A stretch of 64,000 bases of DNA from assembly GCA_029552745.1 (NCBI GenBank), contig JAKPDK010000169.1:61672-125671 (forward strand), written 5' to 3'. A program made the position numbers and the translations under genes. This DNA comes from Candidatus Hydrogenedentota bacterium (lineage in GTDB: Bacteria > Hydrogenedentota > Hydrogenedentia > Hydrogenedentales > SLHB01). This document shows positions 1 through 7,718 of the stretch, in pieces; the stretch's first letter is position 1, and each line of letters begins with the position of its first letter. Below the pieces are notes generated by a model. The model was not told the origin of the DNA. It did no database searches and worked only from the letters and a program-made list of their open reading frames with translations.

Positions 1-1
1 G

Positions 2-190
2 TACGAGTTGACGGGACGGCAAATAATTGTCTATTTCGAACGGTTAGATGGTCGTGGAACCGTCGAGTTTTCGTACAAACTTCGGGCGCGTTTTCCCATG
101 CGGGCGCAAACCCCTGAATCACGCGCGTATGAGTATTACAATCCAGAAGTACACGCCAACGCTGCACCTCAATTGCTGACCGTGCAGTAA
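2..190 (+). CDS. C-terminal end of an alpha-2-macroglobulin-like protein (partial)
   Basis: The frame is open from the first bases of the window (no start inside it) to a TAA at 188-190, so this is the 3' end of a longer gene. The last ~60 residues include FSYKLRARFP, TPESRAYEYYNPEV and a final LTV strand. This resembles the receptor-binding-like C-terminus of bacterial alpha-2-macroglobulin/large secreted thioester proteins, where a Tyr-rich 'AYEYYNP' segment closes the last beta-sandwich. Such proteins are envelope protease traps. Only the tail is visible, so neither the thioester nor the bait region can be checked. Family assignment is moderate and rests on this short stretch. Confidence 0.55.
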   Translation, partial: YELTGRQIIVYFERLDGRGTVEFSYKLRARFPMRAQTPESRAYEYYNPEVHANAAPQLLTVQ

Positions 191-205
191 GTTCATCGCA
201 AGAGA

Positions 206-256
206 TAAAAAGTCGGCGGCTATCTGACGAGACTGAAATACAGGTTGCCGCCGACT
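206..256 (-). terminator. Hairpin terminator of the small membrane protein gene
   Basis: AGTCGGCGGC (211-220) and GCCGCCGACT (247-256) form a perfect 10-bp stem. On the minus strand the descending arm runs into TTTTT. The stem overlaps the last codons of the minus-strand gene, so the terminator is partly inside the coding sequence. The 26-base loop is longer than usual. Confidence 0.6.
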
Positions 257-684
257 ACTGCTACCCAACCTACCACAAACAAGAGTACACCCAAAGAGAT
301 GGGCACACGAGGATGATGAAGCGCGAGTAGCGGAGACCAAAGAAGTACTGCCCACAACACAGTCGCCACGATTTGCCAAACGAAGAATGGCAGAGCAAAT
401 AGAGAAGTGAGTCTTGCCTCAAGAAATCCTGCCAGGGGCGCTGCGAGGTAAAGCGTCATCTCGAACGGGGCAAGGATTCCGCGGAGAAATAACGGGAAAA
501 GCCTTAAGAACGGCGAAAAGAGAAAGAGTCCTATAACAATCCAAAGGATGAATGCCGGATAGATGGACATACGCAGGCGCCGGCGTCGATCAGCGGGAAT
601 CTTGCATTTGAAGGCGTTGTAGAGAACCCAACCGAACCATAACAGGAACACACACCACGCGCCGATGGACAAAACCTTTTCCAT
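220..684 (-). CDS. Small multi-pass membrane protein, unknown function
   Basis: A 154-residue protein dominated by hydrophobic segments: one at the N-terminus (about residues 4-22), one after the basic patch ADRRRRLR, and two or three in the C-terminal half, giving four to five predicted membrane helices. I do not recognise the family. The ATG at 684 is chosen because GGAGG lies 7 bases upstream of it; a GTG seven codons earlier would place that ribosome site inside the gene. It is convergent with the preceding alpha-2-macroglobulin-like gene and isolated from the next gene by a repeat-filled gap. Confidence 0.6.
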   Translation of the reverse strand: MEKVLSIGAWCVFLLWFGWVLYNAFKCKIPADRRRRLRMSIYPAFILWIVIGLFLFSPFLRLFPLFLRGILAPFEMTLYLAAPLAGFLEARLTSLFALPFFVWQIVATVLWAVLLWSPLLALHHPRVPISLGVLLFVVGWVAVVGGNLYFSLVR

Positions 685-763
685 ACAGAAACCTCCGTCG
701 CACAACCACGTGTATCTCGACGCTTACACATTATGGCTTAAACTAATTCATGGTGCCAGTCCA

Positions 764-1190
764 TGTATAAGTCCAGTAAATTTGGCACGGTTTGTTATGT
801 TGGATGAAAAATTGAAGAGAAGATTTTAAGTAGGTTCAGCCATAGGAACCGCTTCAAGCACTCGGGATTGTCTTTTCCCCGTACTACGTCCTATTACATC
901 ATGGCTTGCCGGCGTCATTGCGAGAAGTGCCGGCAGGCACGACGTGGCAATCCCCTTAGGTTTCCGGAGAGAACCCCACCCTCTGCACGGGGTCCTCTTG
1001 CGCTGCGCGGTTGAGAGGATTGCTTCGTCGCTTCGAAGACTCGCTCCTCGCAATGACAACCTGGGGCAATGTGTACAAGGGGTTTCTCCACACTTATGGG
1101 CGAGACATGCCTCGCCTCCGCCCCGTCCATGGTGGAACATTGTTCGTTGGCAATCCTGTGTTATTTTGAGTTGCCATCTGTTCAGACGCT
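764..1190. mobile_element. MITE-like element copy 1 (right end eroded)
   Basis: Fills most of the 573-1263 side of the gap between genes (685-1263). The left end starts TGTATAAGTCCAG, then a degenerate form of CCTTTGGCAC and TTGTTATGTTGGATGA, matching the end of the transposase-bearing element at 63391. The internal palindromic core spans 914-1057, from GTCATTGCGAG to CTCGCAATGAC. A second small hairpin (GGGCGAG...CTCGCC) lies near 1088-1110. No right inverted repeat is recognisable, so the right limit is approximate. Short ORFs here on both strands are by-products of the palindrome. Confidence 0.6.
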
Positions 1191-1263
1191 TTCGCATAAT
1201 ATGAGTCGAAAAAAGACGGCATAAGAGCCGAAGAAACGGACTACAAAACCATCGCAGGTGGTC

Positions 1264-2676
1264 GTGGATACAGAACTAAATTCCTCCCTGTCACTTAAAC
1301 GGTACGTGGGCTTCTCCATCCTGAGTCTATTGGGTGCTCTTTTCGTAGCGTGGCTCTGGCCTCGTGAAGCAAAGACTCCAGAGGAACGGCAAGCGCTGGC
1401 GGAAGGCAGGGTAATCATTACGTATTGGGCTCGACACACAGGGCACGAGTATGAGGCACGAAAATCGTTAATCGATGAATTCAACCGGAGCCAAAATCGC
1501 ATCTATGTGCGTACGGTGGTCATCGGATCAAGGATCGAAAAACTTTTAACGGCGATCGCCGGAGCCGCACCGCCGGATATCTGCAGCATGGGAACTTCGG
1601 TGTTGGCGCAGCTTGCGCTGCAAGGCTGCTTTACCCCTCTTGAAGATCGCATGAAAGAATGTCCTTACTTGGAAGAGAAGGACTTCTTTCCGCACGCGTG
1701 GAAAATGGTCTGCTTTGATGGTCATGTTTGGGGCATCATTACAACAATCGACACGACTTGTCTCTTATGGAACAAGAATGCGTTTCGCAAGGCGGGATTA
1801 GACCCAGAGAAACCACCAAAAACGATAGCAGAACTTGAAGAATATGCAGCAAAGCTGACCATACGATCGGCGGCGGGAATTGAGCAATATGGGTTTGTGC
1901 CCTGGCAACCCTGGGACCAGACATTTTTGTGGGGAGTCATGTTTGGCGGAAAATGGTGGGATGAAAATACAGGACTACTCACATGCGGTTCGGATCCCGC
2001 AATCATCCGCTCTTTAGCTTGGCAACAATCGTTTTCCATCGACCCGCGCTCCAACAGCAATCCGCCTTACGCCGTGGACCCTGCACGAACTAGTCAAGGG
2101 CGTTTGGGAGGCGCTTATCAGAGCGCAAACAATCCCTTTTACACTGGTAAAGTCGCCATGATCACCGAAGGGGAATGGCAATGCACGTTCATTCCGAAAT
2201 ATGCGCCGGATTTGGACTGGGGTGTGGCTCCCGTTCCTCAACCGGAAGAAGTCCCGCCCATATGCAATTCTCAGGATGGTGTTGCCGACGCCATACCTTC
2301 GGGAAGCCGCCATGCGGATGAAGCGTGGGAGTTCTTGAAATGGTTTTACTCGCCCCGTCCCGATGGCAGACCCTCCCCCGCCAGTGATTACTGCATGCTA
2401 ATTCACAACATTCCCCCACGCAAAGAAGAAGCCCTACAAGAACGATTCATTGGAGATCCCAAGTTCGGAGTATTTGTGCGACAACTGTTGGAACGTCCCG
2501 CGGCATCTTTTCCCACCATTCCAGCGGCACAGTTCTTGTCGGATATCATGGACGAACAACGGGAACAACTCTTGTATCGGGTCGTCACTCCGGAACAAGC
2601 CGCCCAAACAATCGAACAAGCAACCAACGCCGAAACCCGAGCAGCGTGGAAATTAGCAGGGAGGATAAACCCGTGA
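1264..2676 (+). CDS. Sugar ABC transporter substrate-binding protein (CUT1 family)
   Basis: Extracellular solute-binding protein family 1, about 470 residues. It has a hydrophobic N-terminal signal/anchor (about residues 14-32, YVGFSILSLLGALFVAWLW) without a lipobox Cys, then ITYWARHTGHEYEA, the opening beta strand of the family. TTCLLWNKNAFRKAGLDPEKPPKT is split over the typical 'YNKDLFKKAGL' position. It should capture an oligosaccharide or sugar for the two permeases that follow. GTG at 1264 is preferred over GTG at 1258 because the weak GCAGG is better spaced to it. The stop overlaps the next start (GTGA), showing an operon. Confidence 0.85.
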   Translation: MDTELNSSLSLKRYVGFSILSLLGALFVAWLWPREAKTPEERQALAEGRVIITYWARHTGHEYEARKSLIDEFNRSQNRIYVRTVVIGSRIEKLLTAIAGAAPPDICSMGTSVLAQLALQGCFTPLEDRMKECPYLEEKDFFPHAWKMVCFDGHVWGIITTIDTTCLLWNKNAFRKAGLDPEKPPKTIAELEEYAAKLTIRSAAGIEQYGFVPWQPWDQTFLWGVMFGGKWWDENTGLLTCGSDPAIIRSLAWQQSFSIDPRSNSNPPYAVDPARTSQGRLGGAYQSANNPFYTGKVAMITEGEWQCTFIPKYAPDLDWGVAPVPQPEEVPPICNSQDGVADAIPSGSRHADEAWEFLKWFYSPRPDGRPSPASDYCMLIHNIPPRKEEALQERFIGDPKFGVFVRQLLERPAASFPTIPAAQFLSDIMDEQREQLLYRVVTPEQAAQTIEQATNAETRAAWKLAGRINP

Positions 2677-3563
2677 CCCGTATGGAACGTCGAAACCTTG
2701 TGAACGGGTTGCTGTTTGCTTCGCCCTACATTCTGGGCTTTTTGCTGTTTATGTTGTATCCGCTGGCGATGAGCTTTTACTACAGTTTTTGCCAATACAA
2801 CGTGATCGCGAAACCGATCTGGATTGGTTGGGATAACTATCACGAACTTTTCCGGGACTCCGACTTTACCACTGCACTGTACAACACGCTGTACTTTACG
2901 GTATTCAGTGTGCCGTTGAGTTTGGCGTTTAGCATCGGCTTGGCTTTGTTGCTTAACCAGAAAGTCAACGGAATGTCTATCTACCGGACGATATTCTTTC
3001 TGCCAACGATTGTGCCGGTTGTTGCTTCTGCTGTGCTTTGGCTCTGGGTGCTCACTCCGGATGGTGGGCTCTTAAATGGATTGCTGTTACAGTTCTTCGG
3101 GATTCGGGGTCCAGGATGGATTGCTGACCCGGCATGGTCGAAACCCTCGCTGATCTTGATGAACCTTTGGACTGTTGGCACAGCGGTAGTCATCTTTCTA
3201 GCAGGCTTGGCAGAGGTACCGAAGGAACTTTATGAAGTGGCAGACATCGATGGCGCGGGACCTTGGGGAAAGTTCCGAAATGTGACCCTACCGCTCATTA
3301 CACCTACCATCCTTTTCAATCTGGTCATGGGACTTATAGCTGCGTTTCAGTACTTTACCCAAGTCTATGTAATGACCAATGGCACGGGGTCGCCGGCAAA
3401 ATCTACGCTGCTGTACGCGTTGTATTTGTACAAAACCTCGTTCAATTATTTGAAAATGGGCTATGCCTCGGCAATGGCTTGGCTACTATTTTTGGTCATT
3501 TTTGCCGCCACCGTTCTTGTCATGGTTTCTTCAAAACGCTGGGTGCACTATCATGGCGAATAA
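2673..3563 (+). CDS. Sugar ABC transporter permease, MalF/UgpA type
   Basis: About 296 residues with six predicted membrane helices and the inner-membrane EAA loop (EVADIDGAGPWGKFRNVTLPLITP region split around DGAGPWGKF), which docks on the ATPase. It is the first of the two CUT1 permeases. GTG at 2673 is chosen because AGGGAGG (2658-2664) sits 8 bases upstream and the codon overlaps the stop of the binding-protein gene. The frame is open further upstream to 2646, but that start has no ribosome site. The 3' end overlaps the second permease by 11 bases. No ATP-binding subunit follows; a shared MalK-type ATPase elsewhere is the usual solution. Confidence 0.88.
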   Translation: MTRMERRNLVNGLLFASPYILGFLLFMLYPLAMSFYYSFCQYNVIAKPIWIGWDNYHELFRDSDFTTALYNTLYFTVFSVPLSLAFSIGLALLLNQKVNGMSIYRTIFFLPTIVPVVASAVLWLWVLTPDGGLLNGLLLQFFGIRGPGWIADPAWSKPSLILMNLWTVGTAVVIFLAGLAEVPKELYEVADIDGAGPWGKFRNVTLPLITPTILFNLVMGLIAAFQYFTQVYVMTNGTGSPAKSTLLYALYLYKTSFNYLKMGYASAMAWLLFLVIFAATVLVMVSSKRWVHYHGE

Positions 3564-4560
3564 ACACAAATTTCATTGGGTTGCCCATCTGTGCTTGTTG
3601 TCTGCGTCTGTAACCTTTGTAGCACCCTTTCTTTGGATGGTTTCTACCTCTCTCAAATCGGAGGCTAGGATTTTCCCAAAAGCAGGCGGGCCTCCCCAAT
3701 GGATACCTACCGCTGACCGATTAGATACCCAGGGAAGACGCATCGTGAAAGTCTTGGAAGGTCCCTTTGCGGGGAAACAAGGCGTGGAATTGTCCGCACA
3801 TGAAGGAGAACGTCACGAGATTCTCGTCGAGGGCAAGACCATCGCACTCTGGCCTGAGGAATTTGAAGTGGAACAACGCCTGGGGTTTCAGTGGAAAAAT
3901 TACGTTGCAGCGCTCCAAAAAATGGACTTTATAAACAATCTTCGCAACACATTGTTCATCTGCGTCTTCTGCGTTGTCGGTACTGTTATTTCGAGCGGCT
4001 TGGTCGCGTATAGTTTCGCTCGCATTCCCTGGAAAGGGCGCAACGTGGTCTTTCTGTGCGTGTTGGCGACCATGATGATACCCTATCAGGTCACCCTAAT
4101 CCCCTTATTCGCAGTATACCGATCGTTGGGCTGGGTAGGCACTTTCAAGCCGCTTATCATTCCTTCCTTTTTTGGCGTGCCTTTCTATATTTTTCTGTTA
4201 CGCCAGTTTTTCATGGGTATCCCAGAGGACATGTCTGCCGCCGCCCGAATCGACGGATGCAGCGAGTTCGGCATTTTCTTGCGTATCATTGCTCCGTTAG
4301 CGAAACCAGCTTTTGCCACTACCGGCTTGTTTACGTTTCTCTTCGAGTGGGGCGATTTTTTGAATCCCCTGATCTATTTGCAAGACGATCGGCAATACAC
4401 ACTTGCAATTGCGTTACAACAATTCCAGAGTCATCACGAAAGCGCCTGGGGACCCCTCATGGCGATGTCGACCTTGATCACATTGCCCATTATTGTGCTG
4501 TTTTTCTTAACGCAACGGACGTTCATTCAAGGCATCACCATGACGGGCTTAAAAGGCTGA
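3553..4560 (+). CDS. Sugar ABC transporter permease, MalG type, with KOW/SH3-like loop insert
   Basis: A 335-residue inner-membrane permease. Helix 1 (about residues 11-33) is followed by the usual 'STSLK' exit, and the EAA loop is seen in AAARIDGCSEFGIFLRIIAPLAKP. It partners the upstream MalF-type permease, overlapping it by 11 bases. Unusually, about 60 residues (50-110) are inserted in the first extracytoplasmic loop. They contain VKVLEGPFAGKQGVEL, which looks like a KOW/SH3-like beta-barrel segment, followed by a second short beta-rich stretch. ATG 3553 starts the typical short basic N-terminus; the longer open frame from 3463 lies inside the previous gene. Confidence 0.88.
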   Translation: MANKHKFHWVAHLCLLSASVTFVAPFLWMVSTSLKSEARIFPKAGGPPQWIPTADRLDTQGRRIVKVLEGPFAGKQGVELSAHEGERHEILVEGKTIALWPEEFEVEQRLGFQWKNYVAALQKMDFINNLRNTLFICVFCVVGTVISSGLVAYSFARIPWKGRNVVFLCVLATMMIPYQVTLIPLFAVYRSLGWVGTFKPLIIPSFFGVPFYIFLLRQFFMGIPEDMSAAARIDGCSEFGIFLRIIAPLAKPAFATTGLFTFLFEWGDFLNPLIYLQDDRQYTLAIALQQFQSHHESAWGPLMAMSTLITLPIIVLFFLTQRTFIQGITMTGLKG

Positions 4561-4626
4561 GCCTTCGCGGCGCTTCACAGAGTTCGTTTGTGTTTTCACT
4601 CGAATCCGTAACTGAGGGAGATAGAA

Positions 4627-5814
4627 GTGCATAAAAAAGCGTTTCAGTTTGGCGCCGGCAACATAGGCCGGGGGTTTCTCGGACAATTGTTTTTTGAGTC
4701 CGGGTACCACACGACGTTCATTGACGTCGTCCCCGAAATTATCCATCTACTAAACCAGCGTCACGAATATCCCATTCGCATCGTTTCGGATACTTCGACG
4801 ACGATTACAGTCAGTAATGTATCTGCCGTGTCGGCAAGCGACACCGCTGCAGTGGCTGCCGTCGTGGCAGAATCTGAGATCGGAGCCACTGCGGTCGGTG
4901 TCAACGTGTTGCCCAAAATAGCCCCGTTGTTGGCGGAAGGAATCTCACGACGCTTCGAAAAGACGGATGCACCTCCCCTGAACATCATTGTGTGCGAAAA
5001 CCTTCTGAACGCGGGACCCTACCTCCGCGAACAAGTACGCCAACACTTGCCAGATAAGTACCATGCGGCGCTTCATGAAAAAGTGGGGTTTGTGGAAGCG
5101 AGCATCGGTAGAATGGTACCCATCATGACGGAAAGGGAAAAAGCGGAGGATCCCCTCCTGATCTGCGTGGAGCCCTATTGCGACTTGCCGGTGGACGCTG
5201 CCGGTTTCAAAGGTCCCATACCGAATATACTTCACATGCACCCCATGAACAACTTCGGGGCTTACGTCAAGCGGAAACTATTCGTGCATAACATGAGCCA
5301 CGCCGTGGCGGCATACCTCGGTTATCTGAAAGGTCATAAATACATATGGCAAGCCGTGACGGATCCCTCCGTGCGGTCCATTGTACGCGCGGCTCTTAAC
5401 GAAACCTGTGCCGGGCTATCGGCAAAACATGGACTCGACCGTGCCGCACTGGATGCCCATGCGGAAGACCTTCTACGCCGCTACGAGAACCGCGCGTTAG
5501 GGGATCAGATCACCCGTATTGCGAAAGATCCGGTACGTAAACTGGGTCCTCGTGATCGTCTCATCGGTTCCTGTTTGATGTGCCTGGAGCAAGGTATCGT
5601 GCCGAGCCACGTGGCGATGGGCGCCGCTGCAGCTTTATTCTATGACCATCCCGACGACTCTGCCGCTCAAGAAATCCAGGAATTACGTGAATCCGAAGGA
5701 GTTGAAGGAGTCTTGCAGAAGATCTGCCGCATCGATACCAACTCTCATCTCGCGTGGCTTATCTTTTACGCGATTGACCGGCTGCGCAAAGAACAGTGGC
5801 TCAAAAGTCCATAG
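4627..5814 (+). CDS. mtlD: Mannitol-1-phosphate 5-dehydrogenase homologue
   Basis: A 395-residue polyol dehydrogenase of the long-chain mannitol dehydrogenase family, which interconverts mannitol 1-phosphate and fructose 6-phosphate with NAD. An N-terminal Rossmann motif is seen (FGAGNIGRGFLG, residues 8-19). The family's catalytic Lys/Asn/His segment is in KRKLFVHNMSHA. Length fits MtlD (about 380-390). GTG at 4627 is preceded by GAGGGAG. It lies 66 bases after the sugar permease. An ABC importer delivers unphosphorylated sugar, so if the dehydrogenase acts in the same pathway a kinase elsewhere is needed, or the true substrate differs. Confidence 0.82.
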   Translation: MHKKAFQFGAGNIGRGFLGQLFFESGYHTTFIDVVPEIIHLLNQRHEYPIRIVSDTSTTITVSNVSAVSASDTAAVAAVVAESEIGATAVGVNVLPKIAPLLAEGISRRFEKTDAPPLNIIVCENLLNAGPYLREQVRQHLPDKYHAALHEKVGFVEASIGRMVPIMTEREKAEDPLLICVEPYCDLPVDAAGFKGPIPNILHMHPMNNFGAYVKRKLFVHNMSHAVAAYLGYLKGHKYIWQAVTDPSVRSIVRAALNETCAGLSAKHGLDRAALDAHAEDLLRRYENRALGDQITRIAKDPVRKLGPRDRLIGSCLMCLEQGIVPSHVAMGAAAALFYDHPDDSAAQEIQELRESEGVEGVLQKICRIDTNSHLAWLIFYAIDRLRKEQWLKSP

Positions 5815-5823
5815 GACTTTTTT
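5803..5823 (+). terminator. Short hairpin plus T-run after mtlD
   Basis: AAAAGTCC (5803-5810), a 3-base loop and GGACTTTT, ending in six T. The stem overlaps the last codons and stop of the mtlD homologue. It is AT-rich and may be leaky, allowing some read-through into the membrane-protein gene. Confidence 0.45.
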
Positions 5824-5974
5824 GAAAACAAAATGTCCAAAGTCCGATACTGAGCAACTACGTTTTCTTAGGAAAACCGACTTGGTCAGCTCGCCTTGCG
5901 AAAAAGGGATAGGCAGAAGTGATGACGAGAAGCTCTTTCCGTTGTTTTTTCAACTTCAATAGGGAGTTCTTAAA

Positions 5975-7372
5975 ATGACTACTTCGGATCGGTTTTTTCG
6001 ATCGGTGTTTGTCGCTATTGCCGTCGGACTTGGTTGGGGCATTCGGGGTGATTTCGGCCATTTGATTGGGGCGATGTATCCGGGTGCCGTATTGGGCCTT
6101 GCCTTTTGCTACGTGTCGGGGCAAAAGTCCCTTTTCCGATGGATGCCTCTACTTGCGGCTATCTCAGGAGTGGGCATCGGAACGGGCGGTCACATGAGTT
6201 ACGGGATTTTGCATGGATACGCCCAATCGGATACGTTCATTAACTACGCATACGGTTTTTTTACGCTTTTTCTGCAAGGCGGAGCATGGGGTGTTTTCGG
6301 GTGTGCGGCTGTCGGGCTGTTGCTCGAGGAAGAGCGTGTGAAAGTAAAAGAATGGGTAGCAGCTATTGTTACCGTTCTTGTTTCGGGTAGCGCCGTGTAC
6401 TTCCTTGTGACGACGCTGTTTGGATTTCACATCAACCCGCCCCGTTCTGACGCGTCCATTGGTTTCACAGGAGGAGCCGTGGGGTTGTTTGTGTGGCTCG
6501 TTCTAAAGGAAAAACGCACCGGCTTGCGCGCGGCGACCCTTGGGTATGTAGGTTTTGGTATGGGGATGTCTGTCGGCAGGCTGTTCGGAAACATCGCAAA
6601 TGTTTTTACAACATTCTCTTTTGGAGGACTTGGTCCTTTCACAATCAACCATTGGAACGTTATGGAAGTCAGTGTGGGACTTATCGGAGGATTTATCTTT
6701 ACTTGGGGTATGTTGGGCTTCTCGTATCCAGATCCGCCCAGGAACATGCCCATGACGTTCCTAAATGTGCTCGGGGCGCTTTATGTGCTTGGAGGTATTC
6801 CGCTGCTTCACAGGTTAACACGTGTCGAAATGCCCAAGAAAATGGACGAGTGGATTGCGGCATTGCAAAAATACGGCTATAGCCAACCTGAAGTCTTGGC
6901 AAAAGCCACCCTGACAGCATTGACAATCCTGTGCGTTTTGGGTTTTTTCGGAGCGCTCAGCTGGATTTACCTGCACATCAAAGAAAAACACCGTGCTGCA
7001 TGGTTCCCTGTCATGTGCCTATCCGTAACTATGTTGCTCTATCAGAATATCAATGCGTTGTATTTTCTTTATCCGAGAACTCCCAAACAGATCAATATGC
7101 ACTTTGTGTTTTGGCTGTTGTTCATGCTCATGACCGTTTACGTTATTCGCCAAATTTGGCAAGGCGGCCCTCAACCGGCAACAGATGCCAACTTCCAACC
7201 GGAATCGTTTCCCTTTAAGAGATGGGCGCTTGTCGGTATCGCGTCCTACCTGATCGTGGTCGTATTGGCTGGTTTCATAAACGGCGAACAGACGATGAAA
7301 AGCGCTTGTACGCGTTGGCCTGAGTGGTCATGGCGGGAAGGACCATTCCCCGGCCGGGAAGCGCCAAAATGA
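5975..7372 (+). CDS. Multi-pass membrane protein of unknown function
   Basis: 465 residues with roughly 11-12 predicted membrane helices and many Gly-rich helix contacts (GLGWGIRGDFGHLIGAMYPG near the N-terminus, GIGTGGHMSYG, GFGMGMSVGRLFGN). GGGAG lies 8 bases before the ATG. The protein resembles uncharacterised membrane proteins that accompany carbohydrate genes in Planctomycetota-like genomes, but I cannot name a family or substrate. Conserved charged residues inside helices (WGIRGDFGH; MSVGRLFGN) suggest a transporter or membrane enzyme rather than a structural protein. It follows mtlD by 160 bases with a weak terminator between them. Confidence 0.7.
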   Translation: MTTSDRFFRSVFVAIAVGLGWGIRGDFGHLIGAMYPGAVLGLAFCYVSGQKSLFRWMPLLAAISGVGIGTGGHMSYGILHGYAQSDTFINYAYGFFTLFLQGGAWGVFGCAAVGLLLEEERVKVKEWVAAIVTVLVSGSAVYFLVTTLFGFHINPPRSDASIGFTGGAVGLFVWLVLKEKRTGLRAATLGYVGFGMGMSVGRLFGNIANVFTTFSFGGLGPFTINHWNVMEVSVGLIGGFIFTWGMLGFSYPDPPRNMPMTFLNVLGALYVLGGIPLLHRLTRVEMPKKMDEWIAALQKYGYSQPEVLAKATLTALTILCVLGFFGALSWIYLHIKEKHRAAWFPVMCLSVTMLLYQNINALYFLYPRTPKQINMHFVFWLLFMLMTVYVIRQIWQGGPQPATDANFQPESFPFKRWALVGIASYLIVVVLAGFINGEQTMKSACTRWPEWSWREGPFPGREAPK

Positions 7373-7421
7373 CGTATCGCTCAACGATCGCATAGGGGCT
7401 TCGATTGGAAAGAAGAGAAAT

Positions 7422-7497
7422 TGGCAGCCCGTAGGGGATTCGAACCCCTGTGACAAGACTGAGAATCTTGCATCCTAGACCCCTAGATGAACGGGCC
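7422..7497 (-). tRNA. tRNA-Glu (anticodon CTC)
   Basis: On the minus strand a 76-nt cloverleaf runs from GGCCCGT to ACGGGCT, then G and an encoded CCA. The anticodon arm is CAAGA-TTCTCAG-TCTTG, with CTC in the centre. The T loop is GGTTCGAATCC. The first acceptor pair is G-U. It decodes GAG. Confidence 0.93.
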
Positions 7498-7544
7498 AAC
7501 TGACATTACAACGGCGTGAAAACGCCTCGATAAAACACGCCATA

Positions 7545-7620
7545 TGGTTGCCGGACTAGGACTCGAACCTAGACAAGCCTGATCCAGAGTCAGGTGCCCT
7601 ACCAGTTAGGCTATCCGGCA
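7545..7620 (-). tRNA. tRNA-Gln (anticodon CTG)
   Basis: On the minus strand a 76-nt cloverleaf has acceptor TGCCGGA/TCCGGCA and an encoded CCA. The anticodon arm is CCTGA-CTCTGGA-TCAGG, with CTG in the centre. The T loop is GGTTCGAGTCC. It lies 47 bases upstream of tRNA-Glu in the same direction, so the two are probably co-transcribed. Confidence 0.93.
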
Positions 7621-7718
7621 GCCGGAATCTTATCTTACCGTATAGCCATCCTAGAATCAACTTGATGTCCTGTGGAAGATCGATAAACTTGTGTGCTAAT
7701 TTTTAGAAAACCTTCGCG

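Noticed and set aside
746..759. Shared 14-mer AATTCATGGTGCCA at 746 and 32147
   Set aside because: A 14-base match is expected by chance within 64 kb, and flanks do not match.
914..1057. Palindromic repeats as a CRISPR array
   Set aside because: The cores are single, ~143 bp, dispersed through the window and have no short spacers or cas genes nearby.
826..1204. Overlapping short ORFs on both strands in the gap at 826-1204 (and similar ones in other gaps)
   Set aside because: They are created by the palindromic element; their translations recur with the repeat and have no ribosome sites or protein-like composition.
1063..1263. Riboswitch upstream of the CUT1 binding-protein gene
   Set aside because: The region is repeat-derived up to about 1190, and the rest shows no conserved riboswitch core.
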